5,197 nucleotides of DNA from Deltaproteobacteria bacterium (GCA_016875255.1 VGRU01000243.1:1-5197), one strand, 5' to 3'; shown: positions 1 through 4,885, counted from the stretch's first letter. Numbers and translations: made by a program. Notes: a model not told the origin generated them from the letters alone.

Positions 1-387
1 CTTTTTTTTGAAAGTACGGCAGAAATAATTTGGATCAGAAAAACCAGCTTCATAGGCAATTTGTTTGATTTTTAAATCGATGTTGCCCAGAAGCTCTTTG
101 GCTTTATTGAGGCGGGTCTGGGTGAGGTAATCCTGCAATCTCATCCCTGTTACTTCCTTAAATACATAAGAAAAATAGGTCCGGCTCAATCCTGTGGATT
201 TGGCCAATTCAGATAGTGTGGGCAGGTCCTGGATTCTCTCTTTGATCATATTGGACGCCTTCTGAACGGCCATTTGATGTTGCAAGATCGTTATAGCTTT
301 TTGTGGATTGATCTGAGAAAAATCATCAAGCCGGAAAGCTCTATCGTCAAAATCGGAGTTTCTATCTCCCACTTGTAAGGACTTCAT
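1..387 (-). CDS. AraC-family transcriptional regulator, C-terminus cut by window edge
   Basis: The reading frame starts at ATG 387 and stays open for 129 codons to base 1, so the C-terminal end is missing. It encodes the DNA-binding domain of the AraC/XylS family. The first helix-turn-helix is at about residues 57-81 (LSELAKSTGLSRTYFSYVF), and the second, around residues 107-129, carries the family hallmark IAYEAGFSDPNYFCRTFKK. AraC domains are about 100 residues, so only a few residues should lie outside the window. Only about 40 residues precede the domain, with no recognisable ligand-binding or receiver domain, so this is a short AraC protein or one that has lost its sensor. GGAGG lies 7 nt before the ATG and supports this start. 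The frame is open further upstream to a TAA at 480-478, but I see no ATG, GTG or TTG there. It lies 116 bp downstream of the secreted Cys/His protein gene on the same strand. It probably controls neighbouring genes, but its target and effector are unknown. Confidence 0.9.
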   Translation of the reverse strand, partial: MKSLQVGDRNSDFDDRAFRLDDFSQINPQKAITILQHQMAVQKASNMIKERIQDLPTLSELAKSTGLSRTYFSYVFKEVTGMRLQDYLTQTRLNKAKELLGNIDLKIKQIAYEAGFSDPNYFCRTFKKK

Positions 388-394
388 AAGACCA

Positions 395-407
395 CCTCCT
401 CTGGAGG
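395..407 (-). promoter_or_regulatory. Ribosome binding site folded into a perfect short hairpin before the AraC gene
   Basis: On the minus strand the leader reads CCTCC-AGA-GGAGG, followed by 7 nt and the ATG at 387. The second arm is the Shine-Dalgarno sequence itself, and the first arm is its exact complement across a 3-nt loop. In the mRNA the five-pair GC-rich stem could hide the ribosome binding site. The pairing is seen directly; an effect on translation is inference. Confidence 0.5.
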
Positions 408-441
408 AATTTTCACTAAACCCTTCAATGGAACCAAGGGC

Positions 442-469
442 CCAATTGATGTAGACAGCCGTTAATTGG
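442..469. repeat. Inverted repeat CCAATT / AATTGG upstream of the AraC gene
   Basis: CCAATT at 442-447 and AATTGG at 464-469 are perfect inverted arms, and their centres are 22 bp apart, about two helical turns. They lie 55-82 bp upstream of the AraC start, in the spacer after the secreted-protein gene. This geometry would suit a dimeric regulator, possibly autoregulation, but six-base AT-rich arms can occur by chance. No convincing sigma-70 promoter was seen; the best weak match is TTGAAT, 17 bp, TACATC reading leftwards. Confidence 0.3.
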
Positions 470-503
470 AATTCAAATTATTCTTGAGGTGAAAAAGAAG
501 TGA

Positions 504-839
504 TTAAAGATGAGGTCGAGGTGGGTGATAAAAGGATTTAGTAATGACCGAGGGTTGGAAGAAAATCTCGGCTGGTGTTACCAAATAGAAGTTTAAAACA
601 AAGAAATTTGGTGACGGACCCAAAGTGGCTAAATTACAGCAGGTATAATTTTTTGGACAAGGGGTTGAGTTGCTACAAGGGGGATCTTCATGATGAGAAT
701 GCTCCGGCTCACTAAAACATGTAGTTGAATCTGTCTTGGTTGAAGGGGGTTCTGTTGCTGAACAAAGATTGGGCAATATCGTAGAAGACAAAAAGAGAAG
801 AGAGAGGATGAGGATTAAGATTCTTTTGGCTAAGTCCAT
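504..839 (-). CDS. Small secreted Cys/His-rich protein, metal-associated type
   Basis: This encodes a 111-residue protein starting MDLAKRILILILSLLFLS. Residues 1-28 form a classic signal peptide, with likely cleavage near CSA-TE, so the product should be exported to the periplasm or outside. The mature part holds Cys41, 55, 61, 67 and 68 and an EHSHHED stretch (His47, 49, 50), then a hydrophobic segment and a C-terminal FYHPPRPHL tail. I recall proteins of this layout beside heavy-metal efflux genes, but I cannot name a family with certainty. The frame also permits a start at 908; I prefer 839 because GAGGGG sits just ahead of it and the signal peptide begins there. The stop is TAA at 506-504. 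A TATAAT box at 878-873 suggests its own promoter. Its tail matches the partial gene at the right edge (K-[ST]-x-[FY]-H-P-P). Metal binding is inference from residue content. Confidence 0.75.
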   Translation of the reverse strand: MDLAKRILILILSLLFLSSTILPNLCSATEPPSTKTDSTTCFSEPEHSHHEDPPCSNSTPCPKNYTCCNLATLGPSPNFFVLNFYLVTPAEIFFQPSVITKSFYHPPRPHL

Positions 840-842
840 TTT

Positions 843-848
843 CCCCTC
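843..848 (-). promoter_or_regulatory. Ribosome binding site deciding the start of the secreted Cys/His protein
   Basis: On the minus strand GAGGGG is followed by AAA and the ATG at 839; counting from GAGG the spacing is 5 nt. It favours this ATG over the one at 908, which would add 23 Lys/Phe/Ile-rich residues ahead of an already complete signal peptide. Confidence 0.55.
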
Positions 849-872
849 ATTAAAATTAAAAAAGAACCTTGC

Positions 873-878
873 ATTATA
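873..878 (-). promoter_or_regulatory. Possible -10 promoter element for the secreted Cys/His protein gene
   Basis: The minus strand carries a perfect TATAAT within a very AT-rich stretch, placing a predicted transcript start near 866 and a leader of roughly 27 nt. No good -35 hexamer lies 16-18 bp upstream. TTGTTT is present but 24 bp away; it pairs better by spacing (17 bp) with the weaker TATCAA. A promoter here is plausible because the gene is 173 bp from the operon before it. Confidence 0.35.
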
Positions 879-908
879 TTTGATATATATAATTCTCTTT
901 ATAAACAA

Positions 909-932
909 GAAGAAGGAGTTATGATCTTCTTC
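909..932. terminator. Weak bidirectional terminator-like hairpin after the ABC operon
   Basis: GAAGAAG at 909-915 and CTTCTTC at 926-932 form a seven-pair stem with a 10-nt loop. Reading leftwards it is followed by a T-rich stretch containing TTGTTTAT; reading rightwards it is followed by ATTTTGTT. It lies about 80 nt after the stop of the lipoprotein gene and before the putative promoter of the next gene, a sensible place for the operon to end. The stem is AT-rich and the T tract is broken, so efficient intrinsic termination is doubtful. Confidence 0.3.
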
Positions 933-1012
933 ATTTTGTTACGATTTTCATCAAGAGACCCTCTCCCTCCAATTCTGTAAATCATCCCTCTTCGGTTCTC
1001 TAATTCATCAGA

Positions 1013-1228
1013 TCATTCCGTATCCTTAACATCTTGAGGAATTGCCATTTCCTTCGCTCCTGTCATACCGTCAGGAGCAAGACCATGGGGCGAAGATTGG
1101 AATGAAATATGAGGGGCCAAGGAATGATGACCACCGGAGTGGTGGCCATCGCCCAAATGCATACATGCCATTGGGATCAAAAGTAGAATTGGACCAATTA
1201 CTTTTGTTTTAAGATTTTGAATCTTCAT
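1013..1228 (-). CDS. His-rich mini-lipoprotein candidate
   Basis: This encodes a 71-residue protein with a Lys-bearing N-terminus (MKIQNLKTKV), a hydrophobic stretch IGPILLLIPMA, then Cys22. That layout suits a lipoprotein signal, although the residues before the cysteine (P-M-A-C) match the lipobox poorly at -3. After Cys22 comes MHLGDGHHSGGHHS, with four histidines in a Gly/His-rich stretch and further His40 and His48. This suggests a metal-binding or metal-buffering tether at the envelope; I infer that from composition alone. GGGAG lies 8 nt ahead of the ATG at 1228, and the gene starts 43 nt after the ATPase stop, so it is probably the last gene of the operon. The ending (QDVKDTE) is polar with no domain. 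Cys22 could instead make a non-lipidated signal anchor or cleaved signal peptide. Confidence 0.7.
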   Translation of the reverse strand: MKIQNLKTKVIGPILLLIPMACMHLGDGHHSGGHHSLAPHISFQSSPHGLAPDGMTGAKEMAIPQDVKDTE

Positions 1229-1271
1229 AAAATCATCTCCCTTCTATCTATTCTCGAATTTCTTTAACCTG

Positions 1272-1955
1272 TTAGGCCTTTCCACCATTATTCTCCACCC
1301 TTCCATCCTTGAGAGAGATGGTCCGTGTTGAAAATGCCGTGTTTTCTGGATTGTGGGTAACCATGACGATGGTTTGTCCTTCTTCATGTAAGGACTTAAA
1401 CAGGTCCATAATTTCTTTTCCGGTTTTGGAGTCCAGATTCCCTGTGGGCTCATCGGCCATAAGAATAGGCGGTGAATTCACCAATGCCCTGGCAATGGCC
1501 ACCCTCTCTTGCTCTCCCCCTGAGAGTTGGTCTGGAAGTCTCCTCTCCTTTCCTCTCAATCCAATTCGTTCCAATATCTCCTCGGCCATTTTCACCTGCT
1601 CCCGGTTAGTCTTCTCTGTGATAGAAAGGGGAAGCATTACGTTTTCAATTACCGTGAGGTAGGGGATCAGCTGAAAGGACTGGAAGATAAAACCCAGATA
1701 CTCTCTTCTGAAATCAGCCAACTTCTCCAGTGAAAGCTTGTAGATAGGGATATCATCCACGACCACCTCTCCCCCTGTGGGATGGTTGAGCCCTCCCAGA
1801 ATGGTCAGAAGTGTGGACTTTCCCGATCCAGAGGGGCCCATGACAGAGATAAACTCTCCTTTTTCAATATTCAGATCGACATCGACGAGAGCCATGACAC
1901 ACTCCTCCCCGCTCTCATAAGCCTTATTCAATTTTTTGATTTCGATCAGACTCAT
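1272..1955 (-). CDS. ABC transporter ATP-binding protein, LolD/MacB class
   Basis: This 227-residue protein is a complete ABC ATPase of normal length for the LolD/MacB/FtsE group. It binds and hydrolyses ATP at the inner face of the cytoplasmic membrane to drive its partner permease. Visible motifs are: Walker A GPSGSGKST at residues 40-48; Q-loop Gln92 (FIFQSFQLIP); signature LSGGEQER at 144-151; Walker B ILMADEP at 164-170 with catalytic Glu169; D-loop TGNLDS at 171-176; and switch His201 (VTHNP). All catalytic residues are present. The signature has Glu in place of the more usual Gln after LSGG, a tolerated variation. The start at 1955 is supported by GGAGG 6 nt upstream. The permease gene ends 55 nt before it and the lipoprotein gene begins 43 nt after it. 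The closest functional class is mechanotransmission ABC systems that work on periplasmic or membrane substrates rather than classical importers. The substrate cannot be assigned. Confidence 0.96.
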   Translation of the reverse strand: MSLIEIKKLNKAYESGEECVMALVDVDLNIEKGEFISVMGPSGSGKSTLLTILGGLNHPTGGEVVVDDIPIYKLSLEKLADFRREYLGFIFQSFQLIPYLTVIENVMLPLSITEKTNREQVKMAEEILERIGLRGKERRLPDQLSGGEQERVAIARALVNSPPILMADEPTGNLDSKTGKEIMDLFKSLHEEGQTIVMVTHNPENTAFSTRTISLKDGRVENNGGKA

Positions 1956-1977
1956 CCGTAACCTCCATTGTCTTTTG

Positions 1978-2005
1978 CCTCAAACCTCTAACCTCAGACC
2001 TCCAC
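1978..2005. repeat. Heptamer tandem repeat, four units of CCTCNNA type
   Basis: On the plus strand four consecutive 7-bp units read CCTCAAA, CCTCTAA, CCTCAGA and CCTCCAC. In the transcribed direction each unit ends in GAGG or AGG (GTGGAGG, TCTGAGG, TTAGAGG, TTTGAGG), so the 55-nt permease-ATPase spacer carries four Shine-Dalgarno-like cores at 7-nt steps upstream of the true site next to the ATPase start. The array begins six bases after the permease stop codon. It is degenerate, and its role is unknown. Confidence 0.7.
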
Positions 2006-2010
2006 CGGTT

Positions 2011-3171
2011 TTATAGCGCTCTTAGCGCCGTGGTTGGATCCATCTTCGAGGCATGGATTGCCGGATAAGCGCTCGAAAGGATCCCGATCAGAGAAGACAG
2101 GAAAATAGCCCCTATGGCCAGCAGGGGATCGATAAATATTTTTCCACCTTTCATTCCAGTAATCATTGGGCCAATGACCTGGGAAACCCCCAGACCCCAA
2201 GCATATCCTATTATTCCTGCAATCAACCCGACGATCAAAGCCTCTAAAAAGATGATCCTCACGACATGAGATTTCCGGAACCCGATGGCGCGAAAGATTC
2301 CAATCTCTCTCTTCCTCTCATTTACGGAGGCCATCATGTTGGTGAAGACGATCAGGCTTCCGATGAGAAGGACAATGATCGATATCCCCACAGAAAATTT
2401 CTTGAAATGATCCAGCGCCTCCATCTTCGTCTGAAGGGTTTGTTTGATGGCCGTCACTTTGGCATGAGGCAATTGTTTCGAGATCTGGCGGACAATCTCT
2501 TCGATGGGGCAGGTGTTACAGTAGGCCGAGACCTCGATCAGGCTCAAGCTCCCTGGTTTCTTCATCACCTCCTGGACAAAAGTGAGATCGGCGAAGATGG
2601 CGAAGTCATCCTGCGATCCCGTTTCATCCAAAATCCCTGAAATTCTGACCGGTTTTCCGTTGATCGGTAAGGTGTCTCCGGTGCTCTTGAAGAGGCGAAC
2701 CGCGACCTCATTTCCCAACAGGGCCTCGTCCCGGCTCTTGGGCTCAGACCCATGAATCTTCCACCACTTCTTCAGTCTTATCTCTTCTGAGAATTGCACT
2801 CCCATCAAGGGGATTTTTTTCCCCTCTATCTCCATAACTCCGATGAGTTTGGGTGAAACGGTGCTAAGGTTTTCTTTCGCTTCGATTTGGCTGATCTTCG
2901 GGACATCCGAGTCCATCAAGGTTTGGGCATCGACGGACACCCCTCCGACACTCATCCCTCCATAGGAAAGGGATAAATCATCCGATCGGGGGAGGATGAG
3001 GATATTGGCTCCGAATTCATCCAATTTATTGGCGATGTCCTCATTCATCATCCGGGTGATGGAGATGAGGGTGACTACAGTGGTGATACCGATGGTGAGG
3101 CCAAGGATCAGGGAAAAAACCTTCCCTTTTCGCCTCCGGAGATTATTGATCGAAATGTCTTTGAGTCGCAT
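2011..3171 (-). CDS. ABC transporter permease, FtsX/MacB type
   Basis: This 386-residue inner-membrane protein has the MacB-type four-helix topology. TM1 is at about residues 18-39, followed by a large periplasmic domain (about 40-255), then TM2 (259-281), TM3 (308-334) and TM4 (346-368). Between TM2 and TM3 is the FtsX-family cytoplasmic loop NERKREIGIFRAIGFRK, which contacts the ATPase. The ending YPAIHASKMDPTTALRAL is typical of the family. The periplasmic domain contains Cys218 and Cys221 (CNTCPIEEI), a CxxC able to form a disulfide or bind metal. GAGG lies 8 nt before the ATG at 3171. It pairs with the ATPase that follows. In Campylobacter P19 iron loci there are two such permeases next to a DUF2318 protein; here only one is visible, and no MacA-like adaptor or TolC is in the window. 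The role in an FtrD-linked metal or redox system is inferred from context. Confidence 0.95.
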   Translation of the reverse strand: MRLKDISINNLRRRKGKVFSLILGLTIGITTVVTLISITRMMNEDIANKLDEFGANILILPRSDDLSLSYGGMSVGGVSVDAQTLMDSDVPKISQIEAKENLSTVSPKLIGVMEIEGKKIPLMGVQFSEEIRLKKWWKIHGSEPKSRDEALLGNEVAVRLFKSTGDTLPINGKPVRISGILDETGSQDDFAIFADLTFVQEVMKKPGSLSLIEVSAYCNTCPIEEIVRQISKQLPHAKVTAIKQTLQTKMEALDHFKKFSVGISIIVLLIGSLIVFTNMMASVNERKREIGIFRAIGFRKSHVVRIIFLEALIVGLIAGIIGYAWGLGVSQVIGPMITGMKGGKIFIDPLLAIGAIFLSSLIGILSSAYPAIHASKMDPTTALRAL

Positions 3172-3191
3172 ATATATTACCTCAATTTTTA

Positions 3192-3240
3192 ACTATTGAT
3201 TATGGATCACTGATTACTGGTTACTGCCTACTGTGAATTG
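3192..3240. repeat. Heptamer tandem repeat, seven degenerate units around ATTACTG
   Basis: On the plus strand seven consecutive 7-bp units read ACTATTG, ATTATGG, ATCACTG, ATTACTG, GTTACTG, CCTACTG and TGAATTG. The four central units share ACTG at a strict 7-bp period, while the outer ones are decayed. The array fills most of the 72-nt spacer between the FtrD-like gene and the permease gene. It differs in sequence from the other heptamer array in this operon but has the same period. The function is unknown; spacer length could vary in 7-nt steps between strains. Confidence 0.7.
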
Positions 3241-3243
3241 ATA

Positions 3244-3900
3244 TCACACCCTCGGCTTCCATTCCTTTATGATTTTTTCGTCGATCCGGATTTGATTATT
3301 TTCGACAGTGCTCGGGATCACATCAGGTGGATAGTTGAGACAACCGCCGCTGATCCCCTTAAGAGTTTCCAGTTGCCATTCCGTGTAGCAGGCATTACAG
3401 ACCATGCTCTTATCCTTTATGTGGAAGCGGGTGGACTTGCAGGGCTCACACATGGATACTGCAGTGACCACCTTCCCGGTCGGGGTGATATAGGCGAGGA
3501 GGGGAATCTTGTTCCCATTGTTTTCATATTCGAATCGAACCATCCTCTTCTCCATAACAATATCAAGGGGAATGGATATCTTTCCTTTTTCTGCTTTGGC
3601 CGAAATATCGGTCATGCGTATCGACTGCCCGGCGTAGTCTACCTTCTCACTCACCTTTGGTTGGGAAGAAACTCTCGGATTAGCCCCCGAATTTCCTTCG
3701 ATGATCCAGTACCCTGCGCCCACCAGTACAACGGCAATGGTGGCTAAGGATATTGGAATCCAAAGGCGCTTCCTCTGATGATCACCCATTACCTTCTCCT
3801 TCTTATCCTGAAATGAGGACTCTGAAAGTTGAAAACTGCACTTTTTACAGAAACGACTTGACTCTTGGTTTTTGGTTTTACATTTTGGACATGTTTCCAT
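3244..3900 (-). CDS. FtrD-like (DUF2318) membrane-anchored Cys-rich protein with N-terminal zinc ribbon
   Basis: This 218-residue protein has three parts. Residues 1-21 form a zinc ribbon (Cys4, Cys7, Cys18, Cys21). Residues 46-67 form one membrane helix (LWIPISLATIAVVLVGAGYW). The remainder is a DUF2318/FtrD-like domain with MCEPC (Cys151, 154), VCNAC (Cys168, 171) and GGCLNYPP (Cys187), followed by the I-x-I-x-E ending typical of the family. FtrD-like proteins are described as membrane Fe-S or ferredoxin-like partners in iron uptake systems (FtrABCD; P19 loci). Classical members are multi-helix or lack the zinc ribbon, so this arrangement with one helix is distinctive. The positively charged segment before the helix (HQRKRLW) puts the ribbon in the cytoplasm and the FtrD domain outside. 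AGGAGG lies 8 nt before the ATG at 3900. It follows the SurA-like gene by 36 nt and precedes the ABC permease by 72 nt. Redox or metal handling for the transporter is inference. Confidence 0.9.
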   Translation of the reverse strand: METCPKCKTKNQESSRFCKKCSFQLSESSFQDKKEKVMGDHQRKRLWIPISLATIAVVLVGAGYWIIEGNSGANPRVSSQPKVSEKVDYAGQSIRMTDISAKAEKGKISIPLDIVMEKRMVRFEYENNGNKIPLLAYITPTGKVVTAVSMCEPCKSTRFHIKDKSMVCNACYTEWQLETLKGISGGCLNYPPDVIPSTVENNQIRIDEKIIKEWKPRV

Positions 3901-3914
3901 TGAATCATCCTCCT

Positions 3915-3935
3915 TACCGCCTGCGGTAGGCAGGC
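3915..3935. repeat. Compact palindromic repeat between the SurA-like and FtrD-like genes
   Basis: Two overlapping stems share this 21-bp element: TACCGC-CT-GCGGTA at 3915-3928, and GCCTGC-GGTAG-GCAGGC at 3919-3935. It lies just after the stop codon (TAA, 3939-3937) of the SurA-like gene and immediately before the ribosome binding site of the FtrD-like gene. It resembles the CCTGC-rich short interspersed palindromes I recall from several bacterial groups including Deltaproteobacteria. In mRNA it could shape stability or coupling between the two genes. Only one copy is visible in this window. Confidence 0.6.
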
Positions 3936-3936
3936 T

Positions 3937-4872
3937 TTAAATTTCTTGAACTTCTTTCCCATTATAAGTCAGGGAGAGGACCACCTTTCCGCCTTCGATA
4001 ATATCGACCTGAATGTGACATCCAAAATCGGTGACCTTAGCTTCTGCTCCTTTTTTCTGGGCCTTTTTTTCGTAATACTCCAACCCCTTGGACTTTGCTT
4101 CCTGTTCCACTCCTGGATCGAGAGGCCGGGCCTGTCCTCCTCCTCCACATCCGCTTTTACAGCAGGAAGCCTTTGCCGCATAAACAGGTTCCATCTTTTC
4201 ATAAGTCTCGATTTGAGCGTTTGCCTTGACTTTTACAAACCACTGACCAAAGAGAAATTCCCCCTTTGCCGGATCGCCTTTGATCACGGCCTTCTCCACA
4301 AACTGTGATATGATCCATCCCCGCCTTAGCTCTTCCTTCAGGTCTTCGATACTCCCGCCGGTCATTTTCTCAAGGTCCGCGTCGGATAATCCCTTCTGCT
4401 TCCTGATTCCATCCAAATATTTTTCAATCTCATCTTCGGGGGCGGAGGTATAACCTGCCTTCCGGGCCTCCTGAAGGTGGATTTTCTCAGCGACCATCTC
4501 ATCGAGGATTTCGGATTTAAGCCGGTTCAAATTTTCCTTTCCCCCTTCGCCTTCAAAGAGACCCTGCCCATAGCGGGTTTCGTATAACCTCTTTAACCGG
4601 TCCACCTTCCTTGAGAATTCTTCCCGTGATATTTCTTCCCCATTGACCTTTCCCACCAGCTTCGATTCATAGCCGGTTCTCCATAAAAGGATGATCCCGC
4701 CAGCTAATAGAAGACCGATCATCCCTAAAAGAATAGGTCGTCTTGCAGAAATCGATTTTTTATCCTTCAAGAGATCTTTCCTGCAGTGGGCACAAAAGTG
4801 AGATTCCCTTTTATTCCCCTCGCCACAGAAGGGACAGGATTGCATGTCAAAATTCTCCGGATGATTTTCCAT
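3937..4872 (-). CDS. Membrane-anchored SurA-N-like chaperone with zinc ribbon and Cys-rich C-terminus
   Basis: This encodes a 311-residue protein. Residues 13-30 form a zinc ribbon (Cys13, Cys16, Cys27, Cys30). Residues 46-64 form one membrane helix. Residues about 72-195 resemble the SurA/trigger-factor-like helical domain: VGKVNGEEISREEFSRKVDR, then a helix-rich segment with LNRLKSEILDEMVAEKIHLQEARKAG. No parvulin PPIase domain follows. Instead there is a linker with CCKSGCGGGG (Cys237, 238, 242) and a C-terminal unit from about 251 to 311 with a further Cys285 (VTDFGCHIQVDI) that I do not recognise. The ribbon should be cytoplasmic and the rest periplasmic. An ATG 15 nt upstream (4887) is in frame, but GGAGG is placed correctly for 4872. 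This is probably the first gene of the operon. A chaperone or metallo-assembly role for the downstream FtrD/ABC proteins is inference. Confidence 0.88.
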   Translation of the reverse strand: MENHPENFDMQSCPFCGEGNKRESHFCAHCRKDLLKDKKSISARRPILLGMIGLLLAGGIILLWRTGYESKLVGKVNGEEISREEFSRKVDRLKRLYETRYGQGLFEGEGGKENLNRLKSEILDEMVAEKIHLQEARKAGYTSAPEDEIEKYLDGIRKQKGLSDADLEKMTGGSIEDLKEELRRGWIISQFVEKAVIKGDPAKGEFLFGQWFVKVKANAQIETYEKMEPVYAAKASCCKSGCGGGGQARPLDPGVEQEAKSKGLEYYEKKAQKKGAEAKVTDFGCHIQVDIIEGGKVVLSLTYNGKEVQEI

Positions 4873-4880
4873 CTCTTTTC

Positions 4881-4885
4881 CCTCC
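4881..4885 (-). promoter_or_regulatory. Ribosome binding site deciding the start of the SurA-like gene
   Basis: GGAGG on the minus strand lies 8 nt before the ATG at 4872. It falls inside the first codons of a reading that would begin at the in-frame ATG at 4887, which itself has only a weak GAG ahead of it. The start at 4872 is therefore preferred, giving a protein five residues shorter. Confidence 0.65.

Noticed and set aside
840..908. N-terminal extension of the secreted Cys/His protein to an ATG at 908
   Set aside because: The extra 23 residues precede an intact signal peptide, overlap the AT-rich putative promoter, and the inner ATG has a better ribosome binding site.
736..924. 62-codon plus-strand open frame
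   Set aside because: Antisense to the start of the secreted Cys/His protein and its promoter region; the Lys/Arg/Ile-rich product reflects AT-rich DNA.
1244..1453. 69-codon minus-strand frame overlapping the ATPase end
   Set aside because: Out-of-frame shadow inside the ATPase; composition (many Trp, Pro, Lys) is not protein-like and the ATPase Walker B and H-loop are in the other frame.
1309..1662. 117-codon plus-strand open frame
   Set aside because: Antisense to the ABC ATPase, whose motifs are complete.
2266..2640. 124-codon plus-strand open frame
   Set aside because: Antisense to the well-supported ABC permease; no recognisable motif.
3192..3240. Heptamer array as a CRISPR array
   Set aside because: Units are 7 bp with no spacers between them, and no cas-like gene is present.
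3238..3747. 169-codon plus-strand open frame
   Set aside because: It lies wholly antisense to the FtrD-like gene, whose Cys motifs and ribosome binding site are clear; the plus-strand product shows no domain and no good ribosome binding site.
3946..4308. 120-codon plus-strand open frame
   Set aside because: Antisense to the SurA-like gene; its hydrophobic and Cys/Ser runs mirror the Lys/Glu- and Gly-rich coding on the minus strand.
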